This document shows, one piece after another, positions 26,636-36,577 of a DNA stretch of 64,000 nucleotides. The stretch lies in contig JACBXN010000067.1 in NCBI GenBank assembly GCA_015863215.1, forward strand, positions 1-64,000. Reading direction: 5' to 3'. The position numbers and the translations under genes are program-made. Position 1 is the stretch's first letter. Each line of letters starts with the position of its first letter. Under the pieces are notes generated by a model, which worked only from the letters and a program-made list of their open reading frames with translations, had not been told where the DNA came from and did not search any database. This DNA comes from Aerococcaceae bacterium DSM 111176 (lineage in GTDB: Bacteria; Bacillota; Bacilli; Lactobacillales; Aerococcaceae).

Positions 26636-27562
26636 TTAAATGGTGAAATTGCGGACGCCTTCTTCGATCATCACTCGTTGTAGTAATTCGGGGTTGTCTG
26701 TCATAATGCCGTCGACGCCTTGGCGAATCAGGTAGCGCATCGTCGGTTCGTCGTTGATGGTCCAGTAATAAACTTCGATGCCTCGTTTGCGATTCGTTCG
26801 GATGATATGTTGAGAAGCGAGGTTGAGACCTTTTTGTTCCGTTGGCAACTGCAACGAATCGGCCTTTAGTTCCGCGAGACCATTCAAACGTAGGACCAGC
26901 TTTGTAATATAAGGCGTTGTTAATTCCACGCCAGCCCCGATGGCCACCGCACCGCCTGAAACATCCTGGAACCGTTGAATAATCGCATCATCAAAACTTC
27001 CGATGACGACGAGATCTTCCATATCGTATTCCTGGATCAAGCGCCACATTTCCTGAATCATCGCTTCATATAATTCCGGGTAATTGTCGTCTTTTAGTTC
27101 AACGACCGCACGCGTATTGGGGAAAGTTTGGAAAATCTCCTCGATCGTCGCTAACTTTACGCCTCGACCAGCATAAACCGCATTCCCTTCCGCGTCACGG
27201 AAGCGTGCACCCGCGTCGAAGGATTTAATTTCTTCCAATGTCATTTCGTTAATCACACCGTGCCCATCTGTAATTCGGTCAACGGTTGGGTCGTGACTGG
27301 CGATTAAATGTCCGTCGGCTGTAATGTGAACATCGTATTCTAGTAGGTCAGCGCCTGAAGCAAGTGCTTTGCTGAAAGCCTCCAGTGTTTCTTCAGGGGC
27401 TAGCTGACCACCACCACGGTGAGCAATATTATAAGGTTTACCAGTGTCATATTGAAAAAAGGGCATGATTCTACGTTTCTTGTTCGGCCATAAATAAATA
27501 ATTAACCAAAATGGAAAAATAATCGACAGTGTGATTTTGAGAAAATTCTGTATATTTTTCAT
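26636..27562 (-). CDS. Glycerophosphodiester phosphodiesterase, membrane-anchored
   Basis: GDPD/PI-PLC-like TIM barrel that hydrolyses glycerophosphodiesters (or lipid/teichoic-acid derivatives) to glycerol-3-phosphate and an alcohol. 308 aa. An N-terminal membrane helix (about 8-26) anchors it. Motifs: NIAHRGGGQLAPEETLEAF with the catalytic His-Arg, EYDVHITADG and SHDPTVDR (second His). Asn is replaced by Glu in the usual APENT. Reading outward from the helix, the catalytic domain could face either side. Alone in its unit. Confidence 0.9.
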   Translation of the reverse strand: MKNIQNFLKITLSIIFPFWLIIYLWPNKKRRIMPFFQYDTGKPYNIAHRGGGQLAPEETLEAFSKALASGADLLEYDVHITADGHLIASHDPTVDRITDGHGVINEMTLEEIKSFDAGARFRDAEGNAVYAGRGVKLATIEEIFQTFPNTRAVVELKDDNYPELYEAMIQEMWRLIQEYDMEDLVVIGSFDDAIIQRFQDVSGGAVAIGAGVELTTPYITKLVLRLNGLAELKADSLQLPTEQKGLNLASQHIIRTNRKRGIEVYYWTINDEPTMRYLIRQGVDGIMTDNPELLQRVMIEEGVRNFTI

Positions 27563-27616
27563 AGCGTCTCCTTTTTAATCATTGATAGTTTCATTATAAC
27601 GCATTTGTCACCAATT

Positions 27617-27650
27617 AAACAAAAAATCCTCTATCCGAAAAGATAGAGGG
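27617..27650 (-). terminator. PAP2 gene terminator
   Basis: CCTCTATC/GATAGAGG hairpin; minus-strand T-run at 27621-27626, right after the PAP2 stop codon. Confidence 0.85.
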
Positions 27651-27655
27651 GGTGC

Positions 27656-28291
27656 CTAAATATAGTGATTATAAAATTTCAATCCTAAACCAAAGCAAAG
27701 GAGTCCCACACAGTAACCTGCAATCACATCTGTTAAATAATGGACGCCTAAATAAAGTCTAGAGAAACCAATAAATAAAATGAGCGCAAAAGCTAAAGTG
27801 AGTAGGATGCCTTTGTATTTTCCTAAATTAAATAGGACGACGAGTGCGAACACAATCATTAATGTTACTAATACAACGGAAGCCGAATGACCACTTGGAA
27901 AAGAGGGCGAAGTCTCATGGACTAATCTGAAATCCACCGGTGGGCGAGTACGGCTCACCATCGATTTGATCCCCGGATTAATGACGAGCAATCCAATTAT
28001 ATGCACCGCAGCATACCATAAACTTAATACCCAAGATTGTTTGGCTAAAAATATGAGCATCGACATAATGGTTACGGTCAACACAATATTTGTTGGCGTT
28101 AATAAATCCGTTACCCAAATAACGATGGGCGTAAAATTGACATTTCTCAACTGAAAGACGTGAGAAAGCACTGTGTTGTCTAATTGGTTAACAATAACGC
28201 TAAAAAAGACAACAAAAATAGTAATAAGCATAAAAATAGACGCAATTAAGATAAGCGTCTTGTTGTTTGAAAATGATTTCAAATAATTCAC
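27656..28291 (-). CDS. PAP2-family membrane phosphatase
   Basis: Type-2 phosphatidic acid phosphatase family, 211 aa, five or six membrane helices. All three catalytic motifs are present: KSMVSRTRPP (C1), SFPSGHSAS (C2), and SRLYLGVHYLTDV (C3). Such proteins dephosphorylate undecaprenyl diphosphate, phosphatidylglycerophosphate or phosphatidate. Which of these applies cannot be told from sequence. Proximity to pgsA is not close enough to count as evidence. Confidence 0.92.
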   Translation of the reverse strand: MNYLKSFSNNKTLILIASIFMLITIFVVFFSVIVNQLDNTVLSHVFQLRNVNFTPIVIWVTDLLTPTNIVLTVTIMSMLIFLAKQSWVLSLWYAAVHIIGLLVINPGIKSMVSRTRPPVDFRLVHETSPSFPSGHSASVVLVTLMIVFALVVLFNLGKYKGILLTLAFALILFIGFSRLYLGVHYLTDVIAGYCVGLLCFGLGLKFYNHYI

Positions 28292-28438
28292 CTGACCTTG
28301 TTCATATAGTATCTTTCCATTCTAGCGATTTTTTATAAAAAGAAAAGGACTAAAGTGTGAAAACTTTGTGCCTTAAGTGCAATTTACATAGAAATTAGTT
28401 ATAATAAGTGCGTTAGTAAATAAGAGAGTTGGTATTAA

Positions 28439-28657
28439 ATGAATCAAACTTTTTATGAATATATGATGCGTTTTCACGATCCGGAAGGTAGAGATCCAAT
28501 GACGCGTTTGGCTAATGTCATGCATAAAGATATTGCCTTTCCTAAACATAGCGATGATTTTGATGAAATTTCAAGCTATTTAGAATCAAGTCCTGATTAC
28601 GGCCGTTTACTGGTTGTATTTGATGATGCTTGGTCGAATTATCAATTTGAATTTTAA
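28439..28657 (+). CDS. YozE-family small protein (UPF0346)
   Basis: 72-aa protein with the YozE pattern: a Phe-Tyr-Glu-Tyr-Met N-terminus, LANVMHKDIAFPKHSDDFDEIS in the middle and a short YLESSPDYGRLLVVFDDAW end, a small SAM-like helical fold. Function unknown in any organism to my knowledge. A TATAAT at 28400 lies about 40 bp upstream. Followed after 26 bp by deoD. Confidence 0.88.
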   Translation: MNQTFYEYMMRFHDPEGRDPMTRLANVMHKDIAFPKHSDDFDEISSYLESSPDYGRLLVVFDDAWSNYQFEF

Positions 28658-28683
28658 AATTTAATTATAAAGGAGAAATGACT

Positions 28684-29403
28684 ATGTCAGTACATATTGC
28701 AGCTAAAAAAGGGGATATTGCACCTTTCGTTTTATTTCCAGGAGACCCATTACGTGCGAAATTTATCGCTGAAAACTTCTTAGAGGACGTAACACAATAC
28801 AATACAGTCCGAAACATGTTTGGATACACAGGAACATTTGAAGGTGTCCGTGTTTCAGTTCAAGGTTCAGGAATGGGAATTCCTTCAGCGATGATTTACG
28901 CTGAGGAATTATTCCAAGAATATGATGTTCAAGCGATTATCCGTATTGGATCAATCGGCGCGATGAAGGAAGAAGTTCATGTCCGTGATATTGTATTTGG
29001 TCAAGGAGCTACAACTGATTCATCAATTTTACGTAATACTTTTGACGGTCAAGTACACTTTTCAGCAATCAGTGACTTTGAGTTATTAGATACTGCTTAT
29101 CATATTGCTTCAGAATTAGTACCTGCTGAAACAATTCACGTAGGAAACGTATTATCTTCAGACCGTTTCTATAATGAAGAGATGGACAAAATCAAATTAG
29201 CACGTTACGGTGTATTAGGTGTTGAAATGGAAGCAGCTGGACTTTATGCCGTTGCCGCTAAACATAACCGTAAAGCATTAGCTTTATGTACTGTATCTGA
29301 TCACATCATTACAGGTGAAGAAACAACAGCCGAAGAACGTCAAACAACGTTTACACAAATGATGGAAATCGCGCTTAGAACAGTGAAGCAATTAAGTGCC
29401 TAA
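28684..29403 (+). CDS. deoD: Purine nucleoside phosphorylase DeoD
   Basis: Hexameric PNP that splits purine (deoxy)ribonucleosides with phosphate. 239 aa from the chosen start. VLFPGDPLRAKFIAENFL, GSGMGIPSAMIYAEEL, GSIGAM, GVEMEAAGLYAVA and TVSDH are standard. An ATG six bases upstream (28678) is in frame but sits only two bases from AGGAG, so 28684 is preferred. Confidence 0.96.
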   Translation: MSVHIAAKKGDIAPFVLFPGDPLRAKFIAENFLEDVTQYNTVRNMFGYTGTFEGVRVSVQGSGMGIPSAMIYAEELFQEYDVQAIIRIGSIGAMKEEVHVRDIVFGQGATTDSSILRNTFDGQVHFSAISDFELLDTAYHIASELVPAETIHVGNVLSSDRFYNEEMDKIKLARYGVLGVEMEAAGLYAVAAKHNRKALALCTVSDHIITGEETTAEERQTTFTQMMEIALRTVKQLSA

Positions 29404-29431
29404 TTAGTCAAACAAAGAAAGAAGTGTATCA

Positions 29432-30898
29432 ATGAAAAAGAGACCGTTTAAATGGTCTACAGTGCTAATTGTCGGATTATTAGCCTTGAATATTATTTTA
29501 ATCGGGGTTAAATTACCCGTTCTTGCTCAAGGCAACCTCAATTGGTTATTTGGAGATGAACAAGAAACGTTATCGGATGACGACTTTGCGACCATTCAAC
29601 AAGTTTATGACTCAATCCAAGCCTTATATATAGAAGACTTAGAAAAGGAAGACCTCGTTCAAGGCGCTCTAAAAGGGATGGTAGAGGCAACGGGAGACCC
29701 ATATTCGGAATTCCTAAATCCTGACCAAGCGGAAGAGATGACCAACGATGTTGAAGGATCATTTTCAGGTATTGGTGTTCAATTCCAAATGATTGATGAT
29801 GTACCAACCATTGTTGCGCCAATCGAAGGAACACCAGCTAGTGAAGTGGGACTACTGCCAAATGATATTATTTTAGAGGCCGACGGCGAAGAATTAACTG
29901 GAATGGATACGAACGAAATTGTGAATCTCATTCGTGGTGAAATTGGGACAACCGTTGATTTAGTCATCCAAAGGGGCGACGATACATTTGATGTAGCCAT
30001 CGAACGTGCTGAAATTCCAATTGTAACGGTTACAGGTGAAATCGATGAAGATAATCCTGAAACAGGTTATGTGAATATTACGCAATTTAACGGAACAACG
30101 ACTGAGGAATTAGAAACCGTCGTAACCGACCTCCGTGACCAAGGAGCGACAGAATTTGTCTTTGACCTCCGTTATAATCCAGGTGGATTACTCGATCAAG
30201 TCTTACTGATTAGTAACATGTTCTTAGAAGACGGCGAAAATATTATGCAGATGGAAGAATCGAATGCACGTAAAACGGTTTATACAGCCAACGACGATGA
30301 ATACGGTGATTTCCAAATCGACGAACCGTATGTCTTCTTAATCAATGAAGGTAGTGCCAGTGCCAGTGAAATCCTAGCGGCAGCCGTTAATGAAAACAAC
30401 GGCACACCATTAATTGGTCAAACAACCTTTGGTAAAGGATCGGTTCAATCTGTTCTCCCACAAGGCGAATACGGTGACTTAAAAATCACGATTGCTAAAT
30501 GGTTAACAGCCGAAGGCGTTTGGATTCATGAAGAAGGCGTAGCCGCAACTGAGGAAGTGGACCCGAATCCATTAGAGGGTGCGATTCTACTCAACGCAGC
30601 GGATACATACCAATTAGGCGACTCTGACCCAGGTGTTCAAACGATTGGAACGACACTTGAGCTACTAGAGTATGACTTAGAAACAACGGAATACTTCGAT
30701 GAAACGATGGAAACAGCAATTAAAGCGTTCCAAAACGAACACGATTTAGAAGAAACAGGCGTCGTTACAGCAGAAACAACGACGAAATTAAATGAAGAAG
30801 CACGCCGTTTACTTGAGGAAATTGACCCTCAATATGACCGTGCCGTAGAGGTATTAAAAGAAGGAAACGCTGCTGAGGAATTAGACGAAGCAGCCTAA
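29432..30898 (+). CDS. ctpA: C-terminal processing peptidase, S41 (CtpA type)
   Basis: Secreted or membrane-anchored serine protease. 488 aa: N-terminal membrane helix (about 9-30), PDZ domain (about 110-195, GSFSGIGVQF, PNDIILEADGEEL), S41 catalytic domain with Ser in NEGSASASEILAAAV and Lys in TFGKGSVQ, then a peptidoglycan-binding domain (about 395-460, DETMETAIKAFQNEHDLEETG). The PG-binding end points to cell-wall-associated substrates. Sits between deoD and a terminator. Confidence 0.93.
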   Translation: MKKRPFKWSTVLIVGLLALNIILIGVKLPVLAQGNLNWLFGDEQETLSDDDFATIQQVYDSIQALYIEDLEKEDLVQGALKGMVEATGDPYSEFLNPDQAEEMTNDVEGSFSGIGVQFQMIDDVPTIVAPIEGTPASEVGLLPNDIILEADGEELTGMDTNEIVNLIRGEIGTTVDLVIQRGDDTFDVAIERAEIPIVTVTGEIDEDNPETGYVNITQFNGTTTEELETVVTDLRDQGATEFVFDLRYNPGGLLDQVLLISNMFLEDGENIMQMEESNARKTVYTANDDEYGDFQIDEPYVFLINEGSASASEILAAAVNENNGTPLIGQTTFGKGSVQSVLPQGEYGDLKITIAKWLTAEGVWIHEEGVAATEEVDPNPLEGAILLNAADTYQLGDSDPGVQTIGTTLELLEYDLETTEYFDETMETAIKAFQNEHDLEETGVVTAETTTKLNEEARRLLEEIDPQYDRAVEVLKEGNAAEELDEAA

Positions 30899-30901
30899 TC
30901 G

Positions 30902-30949
30902 AAGCTGAATGGGTACTGTTATACCAGTGTCCATTCTGCTTTTCTATTT
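30902..30949 (+). terminator. ctpA terminator
   Basis: A 17-bp stem with one mismatch (30902-30918 with 30925-30941), loop TTATAC, then a T-rich tail. Confidence 0.8.
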
Positions 30950-30967
30950 AAAAAGGAGAGTGAAAAT

Positions 30968-31822
30968 ATGAGTAATATCCAATGGTTCCCCGGCCACATG
31001 GCCAAAGCGCGCCGTGAAGTGACGGAGAAATTACCAATGGTCGATGTTGTTATCGAATTAGTCGATGCCCGCATCCCCGAATCGAGCCGAAATCCATTAA
31101 TTGACGAAATTACCCAAAATAAGCGGAAAGTCATCGTCCTGAACAAGTCGGACCTGGCTGATTCTAAACTAACAAATCAATGGATTCAGCACCTTCAAAC
31201 AGATGACATGCCCGTCGTCGCAGTCGACGCTCAGCATAATAAAGGCATCAAACAACTACAACAAGTGATTACTAAAATGATGGCACCATATTTTGAAGAG
31301 CAAAAGAAAAAAGGCGTAAAACCCCGTGCAATCCGATTAATGATCATCGGAATTCCAAATGTGGGTAAATCAACGATTATCAATCGTTTTGTCGGTAAAA
31401 ACCAAGCTCAAACGGGAAATAAACCCGGTGTTACCAAGCAACAACGCTGGTTAAAAATTGGCCGTGACTTTGAATTATTAGATACACCTGGTATTTTATG
31501 GCCAAAATTCGAAGACCCAGATGTCGGTAAAAAGCTCGCAATTACAGGAGCAATCAAAGATTCATTATTACATATGGATGATTTAGCCCTATATTTAATT
31601 GACTATATGCGCCAATTTTACCCTGAAGACCTACAAACACGTTATAAAATTTCAGATAATGATCTGGAAACGTTAAGTTCCGTTGATATTTTACTGGCCA
31701 TCACCAAAAACTTAGGTTTAAAAGATAATTATGACGAAGCCAGTTTACGTATGATGGTTGATTACCGCCAAGACCGTTTAGGTCAAGTGACATTAGACCG
31801 CCCAGAAGTGAGTCCTGTATGA
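30968..31822 (+). CDS. rbgA: Ribosome biogenesis GTPase RbgA (YlqF)
   Basis: Circularly permuted GTPase needed for late 50S assembly. 284 aa. The G4 motif LNKSDLAD comes before G1 GIPNVGKST and G3 DTPGILWP, the permuted order that defines the family. N-terminal WFPGHMAKARRE is typical. Overlaps rnhB by four bases (ATGA), the classical ylqF-rnhB pair. Confidence 0.97.
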   Translation: MSNIQWFPGHMAKARREVTEKLPMVDVVIELVDARIPESSRNPLIDEITQNKRKVIVLNKSDLADSKLTNQWIQHLQTDDMPVVAVDAQHNKGIKQLQQVITKMMAPYFEEQKKKGVKPRAIRLMIIGIPNVGKSTIINRFVGKNQAQTGNKPGVTKQQRWLKIGRDFELLDTPGILWPKFEDPDVGKKLAITGAIKDSLLHMDDLALYLIDYMRQFYPEDLQTRYKISDNDLETLSSVDILLAITKNLGLKDNYDEASLRMMVDYRQDRLGQVTLDRPEVSPV

Positions 31823-32601
31823 AACCACTAACCATCAAAGAAATTAAAGCGCAATTAGCTGCAATCGAAACACTGGACGACCCTTTATTCGAAACATTCA
31901 AAGAAGATAGCCGAAAAGGCGTTCAAACTGCGATTAAAGTACGCGCGAAACAAATCCAAAAACGCCACGACTTAATTGCCGCGCATCATCAAAAATTAAG
32001 CTACGAACGCCATCTGAAATCCCAAGGTGTTAAATATATCGCGGGACTGGATGAAGTTGGCCGTGGCCCATTAGCTGGACCTGTTGTGGCAGCCACTGTT
32101 ATTTTACCGGACAACTGCGACGCGTTACTTGGTGTCAACGATTCCAAGCAGTTAAGTCACGAGCTACGCCTGACTTTCGCTGAATTAATCAAAGAAGTGG
32201 CGTTAGACTACGGAATTGGTGTAGTTGAAGCGGCAGAAATAGACCGTTTCAATATTTATCAAGCGACTAAAATCGCAATGGAGCGCTCGATTGAAGCACT
32301 GTCTTTTAAACCCAATTACCTGCTTATTGATGCAATGGAACTTCAAAATGGCATCCCGCAACAATCGATTATTAAAGGCGACGCCAATTCATTGAGTATC
32401 GCAGCCGCAAGTATTTTAGCAAAGGTATACCGTGACGAATTAATGATTCAGTACCACGAAAGTTATCCCGAATATGGTTTCAAAAGCAATATGGGATATG
32501 GAACTAGAGAACATTTGGATGGATTGGAAAATTATGGTTATTTACCGATCCACCGTCAAAGTTTTAAACCCGTTCCATCGATGCAACCTCGTAAAATTTA
32601 A
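31819..32601 (+). CDS. rnhB: Ribonuclease HII
   Basis: Cleaves RNA in RNA/DNA hybrids and removes single ribonucleotides from DNA. 260 aa with the extra N-terminal Firmicutes helical region (about 1-70). Active-site residues in GLDEVGRGPLAGPVVAA (Asp-Glu) and LLIDAMEL (Asp) plus the later Asp in SILAKVYRDELM. Coupled to rbgA; a hairpin terminator follows. Confidence 0.97.
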   Translation: MKPLTIKEIKAQLAAIETLDDPLFETFKEDSRKGVQTAIKVRAKQIQKRHDLIAAHHQKLSYERHLKSQGVKYIAGLDEVGRGPLAGPVVAATVILPDNCDALLGVNDSKQLSHELRLTFAELIKEVALDYGIGVVEAAEIDRFNIYQATKIAMERSIEALSFKPNYLLIDAMELQNGIPQQSIIKGDANSLSIAAASILAKVYRDELMIQYHESYPEYGFKSNMGYGTREHLDGLENYGYLPIHRQSFKPVPSMQPRKI

Positions 32602-32619
32602 AAATAATTAAAATAAATG

Positions 32620-32655
32620 AGCCTTTTTTTCACATTTTGGAAAAAAAGGCTTATT
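32620..32655 (+). terminator. rnhB terminator
   Basis: Perfect 12-bp stem (32620-32631 with 32640-32651) built of AGCC plus a T7C tract, with an 8-nt loop. It also rules out the upstream TTG start offered for dprA. Confidence 0.75.
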
Positions 32656-32675
32656 TATATATAGAGGTGATTATT

Positions 32676-33590
32676 ATGGAACTAACTTTAAAAGAAACGT
32701 TAATCTGGTTAATGACTAAAGGTGTCTCTTATCAACAATTATGGAAATATTTAAGGCAATTTGTACAATTTGAATATAGTAAGGACCGTTATAATATGAA
32801 TGATCTTAAACAGGTACATCATTCAATTAATTTTACGGGATCTCGTAAAAAGCCGAACATTGATTTTTACATCACTGAAAGAGAATTTGAAACCGTTAAA
32901 ACCTTATCAAGGCAAGCGTTTATGATTGGTGAATCGTTTTATCCTGAAAGCTTTATGCATTTACCACAGCCACCGATTATGCTATTTTATTCGGGTGACT
33001 TAAATTTACTCAAACTCCCGAGTGTTTCCATCATCGGAACGAGAAAAGTGACTGAATACGGAAAACAAGTCACGTATGAATTAAGTAAGGCACTCGTTGA
33101 ACAACATATTTGTCTTGTCTCAGGACTGGCTACAGGGGTGGATCAAATAGCCCATCAAACCGCAGTGACAGAAGGTGGCAGTACGATTGGGATAATTGCC
33201 AGTGGTTTAAATTATAGTTATCCAAGGGAAAATATGCCGCTTCAATCAGAAATGGCGGCGAATCAATTAGTCTTATCAGAATATTTACCTGACTCAAAAA
33301 TAAAAAAACACCACTTTGTTATGCGCAACCGATTAGTAGCCGGACTCACACCTGTGACCACCGTAATTGAAGGCGCAGTTGGGAGTGGTAGTTTAATCAC
33401 AGCGAATTATGCGATTCAATTTAATAAAGAATTATTAGTCCTACCTGGACGCATAACGGACAGCCAAGCGGAAGGGTGTAATGAACTCATCTATAATGGC
33501 GCTACACCAATCATTTCAGTCCCTCAAGCAATGACCGAAATTTACCATATTCTAAAGGCTCACCGAACTGAAAATGGACTATACTTTTAA
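32676..33590 (+). CDS. dprA: DNA processing protein DprA
   Basis: Loads RecA on incoming single-stranded DNA during natural transformation. 304 aa from the ATG at 32676, preferred because GAGGTG lies six bases before it and the region further upstream is a terminator. An N-terminal helical region precedes a Rossmann-like DprA domain with SIIGTRKVTEYG, SGLATGVDQIAHQTA, IIASGLNYSYPREN and a GSGSLITANYAIQ segment. No C-terminal winged helix is seen, as in many Lactobacillales. No other competence genes are in the window besides cinA. Confidence 0.95.
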   Translation: MELTLKETLIWLMTKGVSYQQLWKYLRQFVQFEYSKDRYNMNDLKQVHHSINFTGSRKKPNIDFYITEREFETVKTLSRQAFMIGESFYPESFMHLPQPPIMLFYSGDLNLLKLPSVSIIGTRKVTEYGKQVTYELSKALVEQHICLVSGLATGVDQIAHQTAVTEGGSTIGIIASGLNYSYPRENMPLQSEMAANQLVLSEYLPDSKIKKHHFVMRNRLVAGLTPVTTVIEGAVGSGSLITANYAIQFNKELLVLPGRITDSQAEGCNELIYNGATPIISVPQAMTEIYHILKAHRTENGLYF

Positions 33591-33609
33591 AAATAAAAAA
33601 TAATTATTG

Positions 33610-33638
33610 TTGACAAGTATTAAAATTCATCGTACATT
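33610..33638 (+). promoter_or_regulatory. topA promoter
   Basis: TTGACA (33610) and TACATT (33633) with 17-bp spacing, about 70 bp before topA. Confidence 0.7.
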
Positions 33639-33708
33639 GTCAAGGAACATATTTGGACAGTTAAAATATTGACTACCAATTAAATAAAAGAAAAGGAGTG
33701 GGTAATGT

Positions 33709-35769
33709 TTGACTTTTAAAAATTTAGTTATTGTCGAATCACCTACTAAAGCAAAAACCATTGATAAATATTTAGGCCGCAATTATAAAGTGGTCGCAAG
33801 TAAAGGACATCTACGTGACTTACCAAAGAGTCGTATGGGTGTAGATATTGAAAATAATTTCGAACCGGACTATATAACAATCCGTGGCCGTGGTGAAACG
33901 GTAAAAGAATTACGTCGTTTAGCTAAAAAGGCTGAAAACGTCTATCTCGCAGCTGACCCGGATAGAGAAGGGGAAGCAATTGCTTACCATATTAATCATT
34001 TACTGAAGTTGGATGAAGACGCTGAAAACCGCGTTATTTTTAATGAAATTACAAAAGACGCCGTTAAAGAGGCATTCAAACACCCACGTAAAATTGATAA
34101 AGATTTAGTCGATGCGCAACAAGCACGTCGTATTTTAGACCGTGTTGTTGGTTATTCGATTTCTCCCTTACTATGGAAAAAAATCAAATCAGGATTAAGT
34201 GCTGGACGTGTTCAATCGACTGCATTACGCATTATTATTGAACGTGAAAACGAGATCCGTAACTTCAAACCTGAAGAATACTGGTCAATCCCGACAACCT
34301 TTAAAAAAGGGCGTTCGAAATTTGACGCCAGTTTCTACGGAGTAGATGGTAAAAAACAAGATCTGCATAACCAAGAAGAGGTTGATGCGGTGATGAACCG
34401 TTTGGATGTGGATGCGGAATTTAATATCGATGCCGTAACCCATAGCGAGCGCCGCCGTAATCCGAATGCGCCATTTACAACGTCAACACTTCAACAAGAG
34501 TCGGCGAATAAATTGAATTTCCGTACAGGGAAAACAATGATGATCGCACAACAATTATATGAAGGGATTGCGGTTAAAGGGCATGGTACGGTTGGTTTAA
34601 TTACGTATATGCGTACCGACTCAACTCGTATTTCTCAAACAGCCCGTGATGCGGCGGTTAATTTAATTGGTTTGGAATATGGTCAGGAATATATTGGTAA
34701 AGGGACGAAAACGACGAATTCAGCGGGTGCTCAAGATGCCCATGAGGCAGTTCGTCCGTCGAATCCGAATTTAAAACCGGACGATATTAAAGAGTCGCTT
34801 AGCCGTGACCAATTTAGACTTTATTCATTAATTTGGGGTCGTTTTATGGCCAGCCAAATGGCACCAGCAGTTTACGATACGCAAAAAGTAGATATTTCGC
34901 AAAATGACGTTAAATTTAGAGCAAATGGGTCGGTGATTAAATTTGAAGGTTTCTTAAAGGTATATCCACAAGGCAAATCCAAAGACAATATTTTACCTGA
35001 AATGGTTGCTGGCGATAAAGTCAAAGTGGACAAAATGGAACCGGAACAACACTTCACCCAACCACCTGCACGCTATAATGAAGCAAGTTTAGTTAAAACT
35101 TTAGAAGAGTTAGGAATCGGTCGTCCGTCAACCTATGCACCTACGATTGAGACGCTGCGTAAACGCTACTATGTTAAAATGGCAGCTAAACGTTTTGAAC
35201 CAACTGAACTCGGCGAAATCGTCAATAATGTGATGGTCGAATTCTTCCCAGAAATTGTTAATGCTGACTTTACCGCCGGCATGGAAGGTAAACTCGACGA
35301 CATCGAAGAAGGTAAACAAGAATGGGTAAAAGTGCTCAATGAATTTTACGAATCATTCGGCCCATCTTTAGACCACGCTGAAGAAGAAATGGAAGAAATC
35401 GAAATCAAAGACGAACCAGCCGGTTTCGATTGTCCTGAATCAGGACACCCAATGGTCATCAAAATTGGCCGTTACGGGAAATTCTATGCATGTAGCGGAT
35501 TCCCAGACTGTCGTTACACACAAGCCATCGTCAAGAAAATTGGCGTCACTTGTCCAACATGTAAAAAAGGCGAAATCGTCGAACGCAAATCGAAGAAAAA
35601 CCGTATATTCTACGGATGCGAACGCTATCCAGAATGCGACTTCGTATCATGGGAAAAACCAATTTCACGCCCATGTCCAAAATGTGAACACTACTTAACC
35701 GAAAAAACAACCCGCAAAGGCACAGAAGTTAAATGTAGCCACTGTGACTACAAAGAGGACGTTGTTTAA
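33709..35769 (+). CDS. topA: DNA topoisomerase I
   Basis: Type IA topoisomerase that relaxes negative supercoils. 686 aa. Toprim region ([31 protein letters not shown]), active-site Tyr in [13 protein letters not shown], and three C-terminal C4 zinc ribbons ([41 protein letters not shown]). The likely start is TTG at 33709, ten bases after AAGGAG. A better-spaced ATG at 33705 opens a different frame that ends after four codons and overlaps the TTG. Confidence 0.96.
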   Translation: MTFKNLVIVESPTKAKTIDKYLGRNYKVVASKGHLRDLPKSRMGVDIENNFEPDYITIRGRGETVKELRRLAKKAENVYLAADPDREGEAIAYHINHLLKLDEDAENRVIFNEITKDAVKEAFKHPRKIDKDLVDAQQARRILDRVVGYSISPLLWKKIKSGLSAGRVQSTALRIIIERENEIRNFKPEEYWSIPTTFKKGRSKFDASFYGVDGKKQDLHNQEEVDAVMNRLDVDAEFNIDAVTHSERRRNPNAPFTTSTLQQESANKLNFRTGKTMMIAQQLYEGIAVKGHGTVGLITYMRTDSTRISQTARDAAVNLIGLEYGQEYIGKGTKTTNSAGAQDAHEAVRPSNPNLKPDDIKESLSRDQFRLYSLIWGRFMASQMAPAVYDTQKVDISQNDVKFRANGSVIKFEGFLKVYPQGKSKDNILPEMVAGDKVKVDKMEPEQHFTQPPARYNEASLVKTLEELGIGRPSTYAPTIETLRKRYYVKMAAKRFEPTELGEIVNNVMVEFFPEIVNADFTAGMEGKLDDIEEGKQEWVKVLNEFYESFGPSLDHAEEEMEEIEIKDEPAGFDCPESGHPMVIKIGRYGKFYACSGFPDCRYTQAIVKKIGVTCPTCKKGEIVERKSKKNRIFYGCERYPECDFVSWEKPISRPCPKCEHYLTEKTTRKGTEVKCSHCDYKEDVV

Positions 35770-35782
35770 AACTAAAATTTTC

Positions 35783-35817
35783 AATCCCCACTGCCAACTT
35801 GGTCGTGGGGATTTTTA
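35783..35817 (+). terminator. topA terminator
   Basis: ATCCCCAC pairs with GTGGGGAT, followed by a T-run. Confidence 0.85.
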
Positions 35818-35886
35818 TTGGAAAATATGGTAGAGGGTTTAGGATTGAGTCGGATAGCTAGGCTAGCATTCAACTACGAACGATGG

Positions 35887-36012
35887 GGTCAAGAGGAAAG
35901 AGTCGCGCTGGCGACTCTATCTTATGTTTGATGTGGCTTTTAGGCACGGCCTAAAAGCATCTTTTTATATGTGGAAGTCAATTTCCGGAGAAATTGACAA
36001 GTGCATTTAAAC
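35887..36012 (+). repeat. Three-hairpin dispersed element, copy B
   Basis: Hairpins GAGTCGC..GCGACTC (35900-35917), GCTTTTAGGC..GCCTAAAAGC (35936-35958) and GTCAATTTC..GAAATTGAC (35977-35998) with conserved linkers. It is nearly the same as copy C, 522 bp downstream. Confidence 0.92.
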
Positions 36013-36052
36013 GCTACTTGTTTGTAGTGGTTTTAGGATGAATGTAAAATTT

Positions 36053-36300
36053 GGGTTCTTTTGATTTCATCGGAGAACGCATAATTTCAGGCTGTATTTT
36101 ATGGGTACTTTTAACTTCATCGGAGAACTCATAATTTCAGGCTAAATTTTATGGGTACTTTTAACTTCATCGGAGAACGCATAATTTCAGGCTATATTTT
36201 ATGGGTTCTTTTGATTTCATCGGAGAACCCATAATTTCATGCCATATTTTATGGGGTCTTTTGATTCCTTCGGAGAACCCATAATCTCAGTTGATGATGC
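36053..36300. repeat. Palindromic tandem array, 5 units, 50-bp period
   Basis: GGGTTCTTTT or GGGTACTTTT starts at 36053, 36103, 36153 and 36203, with a variant at 36253, exactly 50 bp apart. Each is followed by ATTTCATCGG or CTTCATCGG and the complementary arm AGAACCC or a variant. Confidence 0.92.
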
Positions 36301-36408
36301 CTAAAAAACTTGTTATAGAAACAGGGTTAGAGTAACAAATCGATCATACGATTTAGTTTAAACTGATACGGTGAAATTGCAGCCTAGTATCCATCTACAA
36401 ACAAAGGA

Positions 36409-36533
36409 GTCAAGAGGAAAGAGTCGCGCTGGCGAATCGATCATAAGTTTGATGTGGCTTTTAGGCTCGACCTAAAAGCATCTTTTTATGAGCGGAAGTC
36501 AATTTCCGGAGAAATTGACAAGTGCATTTAAAC
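36409..36533 (+). repeat. Three-hairpin dispersed element, copy C
   Basis: Same order as copy B: 36421-36438 (the second arm mutated to GCGAATC), 36457-36479 and 36498-36519. About 90 percent identical to copy B over 125 bp by eye. Confidence 0.9.
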
Positions 36534-36577
36534 TCCTCGAGTTAATATTGGGTTTAGGATGGTTTAGTACAATCCAA

